DNA of 64,000 nucleotides from Schistocerca nitens (GCF_023898315.1 NC_064619.1:296336150-296400149); one strand, 5' to 3'; positions 41,236 to 54,462 are shown, counted from the stretch's first letter. A program made the numbers and translations. The notes: a model not told the origin generated them from the sequence alone.

Positions 41236-44200
41236 TACAAATTGCCCTCCCCCCATATAAAAAACACCTTCATTTCTTAAAATATAGTCTAGCAGTTAGG
41301 AGTTACTGACCACCCGCAAGTTCAGTCTCTCGTTAGCCCAAAGCCTTTATTCTCCTTTTCCGTCTCTGTTTTTTGTACATCCTTCTTCCATCATTTCCTG
41401 CCTGTTCTAATTTTCTTTATGTGTGACATTGAAATTACTGTGTTGTAAAGCAAAAGTATGAGGTTTTTTTCCCTAGCCCCTGAAAAGTCACTCTTCCTCG
41501 TAAAACATTAGGTGTCTGACCTTTAACGTCTTAATGATGTTCGGCTAATCAGTCGAACAAAAAATAACAAAAATCGTTCATTCGTAGACTTAGTTACTTG
41601 GATGAAGACTCAACCGACCTTAGTCTGGTAAACACACATAGCTTGTTTATAGTATTTAATGGTTACATTAAACACTACAGTGGACATACATTTAACAAGG
41701 GGACACTACGAAAAGACCACCACATATGTACGTGTAAATGCGTTCTTGCGTTACTACTGCAAAAATAGTTCAAAACAACTGATATCAGTATCGATCACCA
41801 CTCTTAATTGCTGACAGTGCCCTTGACATTTAGTATAATAAAACCGTATACAAATTTCAGGAAGTTTCTAGAAACGAATGCAACTTCTTAAACATTCTGT
41901 AAGTAACTAAACGTCCAATATCCAGTTTTCCATAGACGTCGTCCATTTGCATTTTGAGTTCATCGTAGGGCGAAAGTAAAAGACGCAAATAATTTACCCA
42001 ACGCTGGATAGAACGAGGATAAAGAAGAAAATGTATTTCAGTCTTAGCACTGAAGATTATATTTGGGATCGACTTGATAGACTTATTTCCAACGTTCAAC
42101 TTCGTTTGTAATGACATAATTCATTAGATCTTAGTGATGTGTAGGATGGCTCCAGTTGAAATAAATGACGCTTGGTGTAGAAATTTTATCGCCAATATAG
42201 TTTGGTGCCCTGAATGCTTTCCAAAGAGATTGTTACCGGAGTGGCAGTGAAGGAGATACTGAACTAAAATTAGGAATGGACGTCCGCGCGCTGTCGTTGT
42301 TCGCGATAATAGCGGAGATGTTGGCAAATGCATCTCCGTGTCTAGTTGGAGGCAGCCAATGGAGGAAGTGGCAGCCAGGGAGCAACTTTTGCATAGCTGC
42401 ATTACTGTGCAGCTAATATACGAATTAATCGCATTTTGTGGGCAGCCTTTCCATCACATTCTGATGTTTGTCGCATATGACGTTTCTGTTTGTATCTTTT
42501 ATGTTGAAAGGTGATTACTGATTTTGTGTGGAATACCAATCTTGGGCAGCCATTGCTTGTTTTTCTGCCTCTGCCTCTGCCTCTTGCAGGGGTCTGCACT
42601 TTTACACTGTCTGTGTTGAAATATTGTTAATCAATTGGTCTCGAAGGCAGAATCTACGTTGTCGCGACAAACTGATCTATGATGTTGCTTGGGATCTGTG
42701 TTCGCTTGGAATCTAATAGTTTTAATTCTGTAATTTTCCTATTTACTTGCGTCCAGAGTTGCAGTATATGTATATAGCAGAAACACAACGATGCGACAAA
42801 AGCAGAAAATAAAAACTGTTTTAAATTAGCTATTGCATGTCTGTTTGCATTTGTCCCAGAATAGACGAAGTGTTTTTGTTAGAAAATTCCATTTGATCGC
42901 CCTCCAGTGCATAGTATGATTGTTACGTTATACAGATACTTAGTATTTCTCCCGCGATCGAAACGAAAGCATCGTAGTGTCATTGGCTATAGGAATCAGG
43001 TGTTCTGCCATCATAACTTCCCATGACCACACGCGCTGTTAGCAGCAAACTGACGCACCTGGTAGCGGGGTGTTTTGGGGAGGGGGGACATGTTAAACGA
43101 AAAGAGGAAGAACGTACATGAAGATCGAAACGAGATTACCTTTCATTAAACCAAATATGCGAAACACTTGTTTTATTGATTTGATAATTTTAGCGACTGT
43201 CGTTGCCGGTATACTGAGGAAGTATGACGACACAAATTGATGTTGGCAGTTTCATCAGTTAAGGTGTGGCGAAAGCGCTTCTCACGCCTGGCTTCTCGCG
43301 TCGTAAAGCTGCTCTCGACGATAGCAGGATTGGGAAGCCCGGAGGCAGGCAGGCAGCGCTCTTAACGGGAAAGTTTTCCACGCTAGGAAGGAGCCGGGAG
43401 CTGTGAGCTGAGCTGTGAAGCCTCGCTGGGCTCTGCCGGCGTCAATGCCAGCCAGCCAGCCAGCCAAGGCCGCCCACTCGCTCGCTGTCCGGTCGATTCA
43501 AGGCGAGCGCTGAGCTCTGACTCTCTAGGTCGCCCGCCACTGCTCTGCGCTGTCTTGTACAGGAAGTTAGATTCTCTGCCCAGATTGCCCCTTAGTTTAC
43601 GGTACTGTGCGTGTCCCCGTTCAGAAGTCAGACGATGACAAGGACCAGCCTAACATGGGTTATGATCTCGTAAGTGGGAGATTTAATGCTTTTTCTTGGA
43701 GGCGTTTCTAGCGCCATAAATGAACCCACCACTTGAACCTTCAGTCTTCCACCAACTCCAACATCCTGCGGATGATCAGATATCCACACTGGATGCAGCG
43801 TTTTGGTAAGCTTTCTACTGGCTAAAAAGACCGCCTTTTGATTTATTGCCACAGCTATCTATCATATACCCTTCACTCTCCAATCCCATTACCCAGAATT
43901 CCTGCATTTGCTTATTCAGTCTGTTATCCTTCGCTAGATCTTTAGTAACACGAGGAGCTCTAGACCACAAGCCTGAGAACCACCACACTAGCAATATGTT
44001 AACAATGCTGCAGTGTGTCTCTGCATACTGCGGTACAAATTCACCTACTAAAACATAGCTAACAAGGTGCTAAACGAAACGTATAGGCTTATTACAGGTT
44101 GTCTGAAACCTAAGCCACTTGTAAAATGTTACTAGGTCACATCTATAGCTCCAACAGATACTCGTGAAATAGCTGTCACTGCGGGTAGAAGAAATCGGGC

Positions 44201-44491
44201 CAGTCAGGAAAACCGTCCATTACTAGGGTACTTTCGAACAGCCCAAAGGTTGAGGTTGTGGAAGCAGCTTCCTCAAGCCTTGCAGTCTTGCAACCAACAG
44301 TGTTTACAGCAAGGAAATAATTCTGGATTTCTCGAATTGAGAATAACTCTACCTGGCCTGTGCCTTCGTAACCCTCCTAATGTGCGCGAACAAAATTATT
44401 TCGTGTGGTCACTCAGCCATCTTCATTTTGGAGTTGAAGGATTCAGAAGTAATCTTCTTAAATGGCTGTTCTCTGTGTATAGCATCAGTTG
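41236..44491. other. Unassigned DNA including a GC-rich block at 43340-43560
   Basis: The only notable part is 43340-43560, which is GC-rich with CAGC/CAGG repeats (GCCAGCCAGCCAGCCAGCC near 43450). It could mark a promoter or 5' UTR. An 86-codon minus-strand frame at 41857-42117 has no recognised motifs. Confidence 0.4.
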
Positions 44492-44503
44492 TGACTGCGG
44501 AGA

Positions 44504-44684
44504 CACTGTGACCGAGCGGTTCTAGGCGCTTCAATCTGGAACCGCGCTGCTGCTACGGTCACAGGTTCGAATCCTGCCTCGGGCATGGATGTGTGTGATG
44601 CCCTTAGGTTAGTTAGCTTTAAGTGGTTCTAAGTCTAGGCGACTGATGACCCCAGATGTTTAGTCCCACAGTGCTTAGAGCCAT
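44504..44684 (+). mobile_element. tRNA-derived SINE (type B), slightly 5'-truncated
   Basis: Starts inside the tRNA-like head (GTGACCGAGCGGTTCTAGGC), has box B GGTTCGAATCCTG, the TTAGGTTAGTTAG body and the tail CTTAGAGCCATT. Flanked by TGACTGCGGAGA (44492-44503) and TGACTGTGGAGA (44685-44696), a 12-bp duplication with one change. Confidence 0.9.
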
Positions 44685-44879
44685 TGACTGTGGAGAAGCA
44701 CAGGCGCTATTGAAGTCGCAAGATTTTGGTCAACAGTAGCGACGCTAGATAATTCGTTCTTTCATTTGCTTTTTATGGTACTTAAAATGTTTTTGACTCA
44801 AACAAATCAATAAGTCTCTCTTGTCCCTTAGTTGCAGTTATTGCGATAAGCACATGGCAAGGCTCTGTTTGTGTTACGA

Positions 44880-45390
44880 CACTGGGGAAAAAGTAGTCTA
44901 CGAAGGAGATTGCTTCTAAAACATTCGTGCAACCCGTCCTGGAATAGTGTTTTAGTGTAGGGGTCCCAATACCAAATAGGACTAAAATGGCGTACCGAAC
45001 ACACAGTAAGGCAGCACGAATGCTCAACAGGATTGTTTGACACTTGGAAGAGTGTTATGCAGAGTGTTATGCAGATGCTGAAAAACATGAACTTATAGAT
45101 GTTTTAAGATAGACGCAATCTATATCGCGAAAATCTATTTACAAAGTTTCAAGGACCACTCTTAATTGGGACACCAGGAGTATTCTAAAACCCCATACGT
45201 ATTGCTCCTCCAGGAACCGCGGAAACAAGATTAATTATAGAGCGCACAGAAGCGTTTAGGCAGGATTTGTAACAGCTCTCCGTACTCGAATGGAGTGCAA
45301 TGAAACCCTTATATGTCGTGCAGTGGAAAGTACCCTCAGGCGTACAATTCACATTGATCTGCAGAGTATGGATGTAGTGTAGACATTCGT
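44880..45390 (+). mobile_element. Jockey/CR1-like LINE 3' fragment
   Basis: On the + strand, with stops, one can read FVQPVLE...SVG, then RTHSKAARMLNRIV and KHELIDVLR, and near the end YRAHRSV and TLRRTIHIDLQSMDVV. These match the region after the RT (usually 'RP-LEYC...W') in jockey/CR1-type insect LINEs. The fragment is 5'-truncated and decayed. Minus-strand frames here are shadows. Confidence 0.6.
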
Positions 45391-46143
45391 TCCACATGTA
45401 TGTGGTGTTGAATGGACAGTCTGTGCGTACCAAGCAGGGACGAAGTAATCTCATCAGGCATTGGGAAACTTGAGTTGTCTACTGTTTAAGATTGGGAACA
45501 AAGGAAAACTGGTTAAAACAGTTATGGAATCTGACGATCTGTCACCACATGTAAAAATATTCTGAGTCATTTGTTAAACAAGCGTATTTTGTTTCAAATA
45601 AGAGAGTGATAAATGGCTTTGTTCTTTTTACAGTAATTGAGTATCTCAAACAGGCGAAGCATTCATGTGTTTACGGTCTGTCACGGATGCCGTGAGATTC
45701 AAGGACATTTATCAGCAGTCACTAGACGTATTGGGCTAACCACAGTGAGTGTTCCAGTCCCTGAAGTGAAGTGTTGCATACGATTAAAGTTTGGTGATAC
45801 CACTGTCCGCAGCATTCGAATGACCACCTCATCTTGTAGCATACCACCTACCATTTGAGATATGTGGAGAACCATTGTCATCTATGAAAAGGAAAGAATC
45901 GCAAATGGTCTAAACAAAAAATAAAGGAGTCATGTATCTGAAAGTTTTGTTCAGTACCATAGTACTTAACTAGACATGCTCCTATTTAATTTGATGTTCA
46001 GTTCCTCCCCGCAAACATATAACTGGATTATCCTGTCGCTTATATGAAGACGTAGAGTTAAATATTCTAGGTTGTGAAAGTGTAATTTGAATTTCTCACA
46101 TCTACAAGTGTGATGAAAGCCACGGCAGAAAAATACCATCTGT
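45391..46143. other. Unassigned intergenic DNA
   Basis: Nothing recognised in either strand. Confidence 0.5.
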
Positions 46144-46210
46144 TGCCAAACTGGAATCGAACCTCTAGATTTTGGAACTGAAATCTGACGCACCTGTTAG
46201 CACAATGCCA
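46144..46210 (-). repeat. Degenerate tRNA-like sequence
   Basis: On the minus strand there is a good box B, GGTTCGATTCC, at the right distance from TGGCATTGTGCTAACAGG, a weak box A. The acceptor stem does not pair well, so it is probably a SINE head or tRNA pseudogene rather than a working tRNA. Confidence 0.4.
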
Positions 46211-47554
46211 CCCTTATACTCTGGAACTGAAGATCGGCGTATTTCATTCGTATACACTTGAGACTCAACAGTTCAGAATATTTCGCCAACGTTGCTTCGC
46301 GTATCACGTTCTCTAGGCGAAAACTCGTCGATTGCCACTCAACACTAACCCGCGCCGCCTCAGAACAAAACACGACTCTCTTAGAAACTCTTTTGTGTGA
46401 TGTAAAATTATGGTCCCGTGCTGCTCAAGGACTTAACTTTCATAGGGGCCACTTCACGAATAATTCGGTTTGATTGTCTATGCCCCTTTGCTGTTTGCAA
46501 AGTTCCTTGCGGTCTGAATTCTGCTGCTATGTTGAGACAGGTTGTGAGCATGTAGTAACTAGAGTTAATAGCGAATCCACACCGTGATTTTACTCTTCGT
46601 AAACACACACAGTATGCGACATAACGCTCCGTGGCTGACCTTATATTCTACCAATGACATATTGTGGGGCAAATTCCATTAAACACCGCTTTAGAGATGA
46701 TCTACATGTTTCCTTCGCGAAGCGAACACTCGTTGCGAAAACAGACGGCTCCTATTACTCTGATACCTGAGCAGTGCTCCATTTCTTGTGTGTCCAGTTG
46801 ACGTGCCGTGATAAGTGCTCTTTCCGTTATCATACTAATGTAAAACACTTTCACTGGTCCACATTCAACATTCTTCGCTGCGAAATGTGTGGGATAACTT
46901 GACAGAACCCTACTGCCCCACCCCTGTTAATTCTGTTAGTTGGATAAGTCGTACTGTAGCACTTCATGTGCATATATGAGAGATCTTTGTAAATATAAAT
47001 AAACATTATAAAAGCTTCGTTTCTAATGTGAATACTCAACTGTCAGGAATAGTAGTTAGATTTTCCAGTTTTTAGGCTGCAGGGTAGTGGTGGTGAAAAC
47101 ATGGCCAGTCTGTTCAAAACACGCGACCTCAATAGATTTATCCCTATTGTACAGTGCTTTTTTTTTGTCTACTCACTTGTTCTTGCAAAGATTGTACTTC
47201 ATAATGTAAAAAGCTAATGCTAAATTTTTCTTCGAGCAGGTGCCACAATCCTACAATATTTCTAATAAATGTATTTTCTCGTCTGTAATTACTGCTTGTT
47301 TACCGCTATTTGCAAATTTCGTCTGTCGCGCAACCGTCAAGTGGTAGTTGGCGTGCATGATGACAGGCCACAAGCTATCCAACCGTCAGCATATGACGGA
47401 CAAACATAAAACTTACGACAAGTAGTCTTGCGTAAAATCGGTATGAAAACAATGTAAAAGCAGTAAAACGAGAACACTGACCACAGTTGACTCACATTTG
47501 TACCGTTTTCCACTTGACAACTTGTACGTTTATTTGCCTGCCACCTGCTGGTGT
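46211..47554. other. Unassigned intergenic DNA
   Basis: Nothing recognised. Confidence 0.5.
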
Positions 47555-47760
47555 GGCCGTGGCGCTCTAGCGGTGGGGCACTTGACTCCGGCCGTTGATG
47601 TCCCGGGTTCAACTTTGGATAGGGGCGGCACTTTTCCTCGTGACAGTTTCTCTAGTATGCCCTCAGGTCCACTCATCCAGCTATCAGACGAGTACCAGGG
47701 ATCTTTCCCAGGGGCGAAAGGCGGTCGTGGCGATGAGCCCGCCACGCGCTCTTAGTGCCG
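47555..47760 (+). mobile_element. Possible tRNA-derived SINE (type D)
   Basis: Head GGCCGTGGCGCTCTAGCGGT resembles box A, and CCCGGGTTCAACTTTGG is a box B variant about 40 bp later. The downstream body is unlike types A-C. Boundaries and the 3' end are unclear and no target duplication was found. Confidence 0.4.
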
Positions 47761-47937
47761 CAGCGAAGAAAGGGTACACTCTACCTGCGGTCAGGCCAGC
47801 AGTCGATCACAGGCTTGCGCCACAGACTTTACTTTACATACACCGGTAACAGGACGGCGACGGCGTGGTGGCCTGTCCTCATACAGAAGTACCACACAAC
47901 CAGGGCAACATAGCCAAAGTATGCAAACAGTGGAAAA

Positions 47938-48061
<124 letters not shown>

Positions 48062-49956
48062 TGGTTCGCATAGCAGTTAAGTCGTCGCGGGATGTGCTGC
48101 CTTTGTCCAGGAACTGATGCTTCGGGCAGTACGTGTGTCATGTTGGTCATTGCGGAGCGTGCTCTTTGGTAGAATACGTGACTTGAGTTGCGCGATGGCC
48201 GTAGTGTGAAACGAGAGAGAAGCTTACGGCCCAGTGAGCAGCGAAGCAGAGGGGCAGAGGAAAGTGGCGGATGCGCTCTAGCTTTCTCTCATCAGCCGTG
48301 GGCGCCCATGCCGTACCCGCAAACACAGGGATAGACTGCTTGCTGCAGCGCGCGATACGTCTGTAAATATGATTCTGAATCTGCTTAACACAGTCGTCTG
48401 CTTGCAGCTGGGCGAAGACCGATGCGGTTCGAAGGCACAGTGTTTAGCCGCACTTCACTTTGCGTAGTTCTCTCTCCAGTTTGTAGGGTTATACAGATAT
48501 CGTCGTCTCCTTATCTGCTGTCGTAACCACGAACCTTGAAGCTGCGTCACATGTTTAATATCGCCTTATCGATCGGTGCACGGTATGAAGAACCGGTGCC
48601 GCACGAGATATTTATGGTTAGGCTGACAAGATATCAAAGAGAAAAAACCGGGACACTTGTGTTTATACCTAACTTCATTACTACATTTACTCCTACCTTC
48701 CTTGTCAGTTACCGTCATATTTTGAAAGCGGCAATAGTTCTACATCGATGCGGCAGTTAAAAACACCGTAGCAAGAAAGTATCTTTGTCAGTTGGAAAGG
48801 GAAATGTACCTACATTACACATGAATAAAATTATTTCCTTCAGAAATAAAAAAGGCTGATACATACTTTTTTATTTTAATTCCTTGGATGTATTTTCTGC
48901 AGTGTTTTTTCACTCACTAGGTACTTAGGTACAATTTAACTGTAAACCGTAACAATTATGTAGGCCTAATATTGCTAATCAGTAATCAGTTACAAATTGT
49001 ACATTTCATACTAAAATTTAAAGTTTCGTTTGACAGTAGCCCTCTAGGACAAGCGCCCATACATGCCAAACAGTATCCAATGAGCACTGCGAACACACGC
49101 CACAGCTCACAAAATTAAACTTCCAGATAGCTGAAGTGCCGTTAGGAGAAATGTTAAGTGAAACTGATTTATAGCTTCTTTGGTTTTTTACTTGTCTTGA
49201 TGGCTGTAAAGTGGAAGGTCGTCAAGTTAGAGGCGGGGGTGGGAATACCTGTTTTTCTTTTCAACGCCTCTCTTACTCTAGGGTGCATGACCAGCAAACC
49301 AAATTCGGTAGGCCTATATACTGTGAAAATATGTTTCTATAACGTTCTACTTCTAGGAAACTTGCTTTTCACACATACTTAATTAATCGAGAAATACGAT
49401 TGCACGCATTTTGTTTCTCGATTAAAAACCGGGACAATTTTGTGTCCGGAATGATTGGTCGGAATAGAATATTTTATCAGCCAGCAAGTCCCTTACTGTA
49501 TTCATAGCCTCATTGCAGTTGACACTACTGCTGTCGGACCAACGACGTAATTTCGGGAGAGAAAGCAAGCGTGGCACACAGAAAGGGATGTGGTACACTG
49601 CTGGCGCGCACTCTGCTATGTGAACTTCTTGCACTTCGATCCGGGGCTGCTGGCGAAATGTGAGGTCCTCCACACAATGTTTTGTTTGTACAATCCTTAG
49701 TTGAACCCAACAAGGCTTCCCGGCCATGTGACTGTGCTACCGGCGCGAACATACATGTGATACCTCACCGCAGAACAAACTGGTGCCCTCTTTCTGTGTC
49801 GTGGTTAAAGTCGTCTTAAGAAAACATTTATTCCGAAAATTCAGTTTACTTTCTTTGGTTGTTACTTTCACCACGAGCGACTTCCAACCGATACCAGGCA
49901 GTTGAGAACAGGCTGAATTGTCCTCTGTGTGTAGTATACCCGCATTTATTACACTA
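48062..49956. other. Unassigned intergenic DNA
   Basis: The first 400 bp are somewhat GC-rich; otherwise nothing is recognised. Confidence 0.5.
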
Positions 49957-50159
49957 GGTTTGTTCAAAAAAATCCGGAACATTTGTAATTTCGCGCTAAT
50001 GATATGTTGGAGCGAGATGAGATTGGCATCCTTGCAAACGCCTGTGTCTAATGTGTAACTACGGAAAGTTCTACTCTAGGTCTGTTAGTTAATGTACAAT
50101 GCTGTATTGAGCAGAACGTTGCCACACACAGCTTGCGAATATCGAGATTATTAGTTAAA

Positions 50160-52203
50160 GAAGCAACGCGTCTGCATTAAATTTTGCGTGAAACGCAAGA
50201 AAATCGTGAAAACCGTTACAGACACAGCAAACAATGCAGGAAGCATACGATGAGGAGTGCTTAAGCCGTACTCGTTGTTACGTATGGTTCACACGGTTTA
50301 AAAACGGCCGGCCGGAAGTTAAAGGTGACCCTCATTTAGGACGCCCTTCGACGTCTGCCGACGACGCTTGTGTTAGGAATGTCAACGAAATTATGCGTGC
50401 CAATCGATGACTGACTGTCAGAGATTGCAGAAAAATATAACATTTAAGTTGGATTATGTCATGATATTCTGACACAGTGCACTATGTCATCAAAAGTATC
50501 CGGACACCTGGCTGAAAATGACTTAAGTTTGTGGCGCCCTCTATAGGTAATTCTGGAATTCAGTATGGTGTTGGCCCACCCGTAACCTTCATAACAGCTT
50601 CCACTCTCGCAGGCATACGTTCAATCAGGTGCTGGAAGGTTTCTTCACGGACTGCTGCACTGAGGAGAGGTATCAATGTCGGTCGTAGAGGCCTGGCGCG
50701 AAGTCGGCGTTCCAAAACATCCCAAAGTTGTTATATAGGATTTAGGTCAGGACTCTGTGCAGGCCAGTCCATTACAGGGTTATTACTGTCGTGTAACCAC
50801 TCCGCCACAGGCCGTACATTATGAACAGGTGCTCGATCGTGTTGCTCTTCAACAGTGGGAAGCAAGAAGGTGCTTAAACCATCAACGTAGGTCGGTGCTG
50901 TGATAGTGCCACGCAAAACAAGGGGTGCAAACCCGTTTCATGAAAAACACGACCACACGACGACACCACCGCCTCTGAATTTTACTATTGGCACTTAACA
51001 CGCTGGCAGATAACGTTCACTAGGCATTCGGTATACCCACACCCTGCCGTCGGATAGCCACATTGTGTACCGTGATTCGTCTCTCCACACAACGTTTTTC
51101 CACTGTTCAATCGTTCAATGTTTACGCTCCGTACACCAAGCGAGGCGTCGTTTGCCATTTGCTGCGTGATGTGTGGCTTATGAGCAGCCGCTCGACCATA
51201 AAATCAACGTTTTCTCACCTCCGGCCTAGCTGTCATAGTACTTGCAATATATCCTGATGCAGTTTGGAATCCTGTGTGATGGTGTTTATAGATGTCTGCA
51301 TATTAGACATTATGACCCTCTTCAACTGTCGGCAGTCTGTCAGTCAACAGATGAGGTCGGCCTGTAAGCTTTTATGCTGTACGTGTCCCTTCACGTTTCC
51401 ACTTCACTACAGTGGACCTAGGGATGTTTGTGTGGAAATCTCAGGTACAGACGTATGACAAGTGACACCGAATCACCTGACCACGTTCGAAGTCCGCGAG
51501 TTCCGCGGAGCCCCCCCCCCCCCCCCCCCTTCTGCTCTTTCACGATGTCTAATGGCTACCGAGGTCGCTGGTATGGGAGTACCTGGCAGAACCTGTCAGT
51601 AGGTGGCAGCACATAAGCACCTGATATGAAAAACGTAATTTTTTGGGGGTGTCCGGATACTTTGGATCACGTAGTGTATCTTGGAATGCTTCGTGTTGTC
51701 GCCAAGTTCGTCCAACGACGTCAAAGCCATGTTGATAGTTTTGACTTTGAAGGATTAGTTCATCACGAATTCGCGCCACAGGGACAAACTGTTAATCGAT
51801 GGTACTATCGGAACGTGTTGCGACACCTGCTAGAAAACGTGAAATGGAAACGGCCTGAAATCTGGCGAGATAGTTCATGGCTCTTGCTTCAAGATAACAC
51901 ACCAGCACATTCATCCTTGCTGGTGCGTGACTGTTGCATAAAAAACGAAATCGCTGTGCTGCCTCATCCTCCGTACTCTCAAGACCTGAACCCTGCGGAC
52001 TTGTTTCATTTCAAAAGTTGAAAACACCATTGAAAGGACGAAGATATGAAAGGATAGACGAGATAAAGAAAATTCACAGACGGCTCTTTATGCGATCTAG
52101 CAAGAGGCGTAACAAGACTGCTTCCAGGAGTGGAAACGACGTTGGGAACGGTGTATCAATTGTGGAGGAGAGTAGTTCGAAGGAGACCATGCACAATAAG
52201 TAA
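50160..52203 (+). pseudogene. mariner transposase pseudogene, in two parts
   Basis: The N-terminal part (about 50160-50479) shows KFCVKRKKIVKT-like sequence, then EAYDEECLSRTRCYVWFTRF and DPHLGRPSTSADDACV, the helix-turn-helix domain, with stops. After the Tc1-like insertion the frame continues at 51678 with LGMLRVVAKFVQRR. A deletion follows, then DSFDFEGLVHHEFAPQGQTV, LLLQDNTPAHSSLLVRDC (second catalytic D) and LPHPPYSQDLNPADLFHF (third acidic position). The C terminus (KRRWERC, then GGE-stop-FEGDH) is readable in another frame. The first catalytic aspartate is retained in DFEGL only as a diverged context. Confidence 0.85.
50480..51676 (-). mobile_element. Tc1-like element inserted in the mariner
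   Basis: Ends CACTATGTCATCAAAAGTAT and, reverse-complemented from the right, CACTACGTGATCCAAAGTAT share most positions over about 29 bp, including ATCCGGACACC. TA follows the right end (51677-51678). The left flank is TG, one change from TA. On the minus strand, QHDRAPVHNVRPVAEWLHDS and WPAQSPDLNPI (50731-50916) are the second and third catalytic regions. The rest of the transposase is broken, and a C tract lies at about 51511-51528. Confidence 0.85.
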
Positions 52204-52258
52204 AGCGTATGCGAAGAATAATTTTGTGGGCAGAGTTCCGGAATTTTTTGAACGTACC

Positions 52259-52965
52259 TCGTACGTTCCATAGATCATGTGAACGATACTTCTATCGAAA
52301 TGTGGAACGAGTCAGTTTACAAGGTTTGTCTACATGATAAGTGTTGCAATTGAACACATTTTTAAACTTACTCATGCAACTACACTTTTTTTTCTTACAG
52401 GCTACCATCTTTTAAATAGAAATTCGTCCATGGAACGAGAGTTGTGCGGGATGATTTTAGTTTAGTTTTAAAACAGGTCTTGTTACCTTTCAGGTTCGTT
52501 ATGGCAGGTTGCAAAGCAAGATAGGTTGAAAATGGAATGGTCCGTGACGCACAACTACGCTTGCAGTGATCTGTTTCAACATCTACATTCATAACCATCA
52601 AACCATTGTGAAATACATAGCAGAGATCTCGGTATAATCATCTGTGTTTCTGTAATAGACTGCAAGGTATTAAACTTTAGTTTCAGATGCGTTCGCGATT
52701 TGACAGCACGCATGAAACAGACTTGTGATAGGTTTAAAGTAAAACTGTAGTCACACTGAATGTGCATTTGAAGACGATATGCCCTTGTCTCTCTCTGACC
52801 TTTCAACTAGCGTATATTGCCAGTTACAGGGAAACAAACATTTTTACTTGGACTCTGAACCACTGTGCAGCTCGGCATTTTTCATATTAATGAGTCATTG
52901 CCAAATGTGAGAAAAGTGGGGGGAAGAGAGAGACACCTTTCACATCAACTAAAAGAAATGCGCCA
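52259..52965. other. Unassigned spacer
   Basis: Nothing recognised. Confidence 0.5.
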
Positions 52966-53127
52966 ATGCGAGACTTAGGTGGCGAGACTTTCCGGATTCA
53001 ATGGCACAACGGACCTTGGTTGGATAAGCTGAAGCAAAAACTTCCCCACGAAGACGTCGAAATTCCTCCAGATCATAGTTTCATCTGCGATCGATGTACA
53101 AGAAATATGCTGTCATCGGATTGGTGA
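52966..53127 (+). CDS. Small ORF with a CxxC motif, unknown
   Basis: A 53-codon frame from ATG 52966 (MRDLGGETFRIQWHNGPWLD) to TGA at 53125-53127. It contains EIPPDHSFICDRCTRNM, a single CxxC pair. The composition is protein-like, with no low complexity. I do not recognise the family. It may be a remnant of a zinc-binding domain from a transposon or host exon; no splice sites are obvious. Confidence 0.25.
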   Translation: MRDLGGETFRIQWHNGPWLDKLKQKLPHEDVEIPPDHSFICDRCTRNMLSSDW

Positions 53128-54460
53128 ACCATAGACTCAGGTGTGACATTTCAAACAATAATTTAAATAAGTTACAGCGAGAGTGGAAAGTCATGAAAAA
53201 GAACAGGCCCACCTTCATCTAAAATTATGGGGAGGAATAGAGACGCTGACGCTGATTCGAAAAGTATCGCTGCTGTTGCAACTACGTAATCTCGCGCGTC
53301 ACTCAAGAAGCCTCAGAAGAGACGGGCAAGGTTATCCGAGGAAACAGTAGCAAGGCAACTTGTACCGTAACGATCGACAAGACCTTAAGAACCCTTGTTA
53401 TTGGTAGTTTTTGTTTGCGCGTTTATTTCTGAGCGTTTGTCACTTGGCGGGGGGACTGCCCGTCTGTCAGATTTGAACGTGAGCCTGCCGAAAGCAGCTC
53501 GGGGTCCGCTTCGCTCCGCACTCCGGTCGATAACACGTGGACGGCGCGGGCAGTGCACCCAGGTCACCACGGGCCGCAGTATCCTCCGCTGCTGTTTGTC
53601 TGCCTGCTCGAGAGATTCATTGGCAGAAGCGCTCAAAATAAGTGCAGCGGGAAGCTTTTATTATACTGGCGACTTGGCTGGAAGAACTCGGAAATGCTCA
53701 GGAAAATTGAATTTACTGGAAATTTGGGAGAAAACTCAGGGATTCTGAAAAGACTATACGGTGAATAGAACTATAAGTTGTCGGAAGGGAATGCACAGAA
53801 AAATAAATTTTAATAGTATGGTTTATGTTTTTACACGTAGCAGTTTCCAAATTTGTCATCTAAATACGAGAGAACAAAGTAACATGAAAACCTCTCGTAA
53901 ACAGGAAGTATTGCTAGAAAATTATAAGCTATGTTCAGCGTAGGATACTTTCCCAAATGGTTAGGCTTGCCTTCTGACCGTCTGTAGGGAACATGCCAGC
54001 CAGGTAAAGACATCTATTCACAGCCTGGCTGTACGTTTATCTGCAACAAATCCGCCACGGTTTTGTGTCTAGAGGTACGACGAGCAAACAATAGGAAGTT
54101 GAATAAGCGAAGACAGAAAGGGAACACAGTAGTCGTCGTCGTCGTCCCCCCCCCCCCCCCACACACACACACACGAATAAAATAAGGACCGACTACCCGA
54201 ATATAGACAGAAATGGCTGGCAGGAGTAGCGTTCCTGTCATGTACATGCACATGTACGGTCTATAGTTCTGTTTTCACAATAAATTGCAATGCTGAGTGA
54301 AATACTGATATTGATGAATGCACACTTCAATTTTATATCGTAAGTTTTAATGGTGTCAAAAGTTTGAAAATTTGTTGTTATTTAAGTTCTTGGATCTGTT
54401 CCAGAACATTTGTAATTTACTTCTCAAATTCGTGGACGGATAGTTTACAGATACTGACTG
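53128..54460. other. Unassigned DNA with a CpG-rich block and low-complexity tract
   Basis: 53440-53600 is GC/CpG-rich and could be promoter-like. 54131-54175 holds a short GTC repeat, a C run of about 16 and a short CA repeat. No gene is supported. Confidence 0.4.
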
Positions 54461-54462
54461 TA

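Larger units (their letters stand above)
49957..52258 (+). mobile_element. mariner element split by a Tc1-like insertion
   Basis: Ends GGTTTGTTCAAAAAAATCCG (left) and, reverse-complemented, GGTACGTTCAAAAAATTCCG (right) form mariner-type inverted repeats. TA precedes the left end (49955-49956). Removing the insertion at 50480-51676 leaves about 1.1 kb. The mariner is therefore the older element at this locus. Confidence 0.85.

Noticed and set aside
44782..45454. Three minus-strand ORFs of 81-91 codons
   Set aside because: The + strand of the same region reads as a decayed LINE, so these are shadows.
46144..46210. Functional tRNA gene
   Set aside because: Box B is good but the acceptor stem does not pair and box A is poor.
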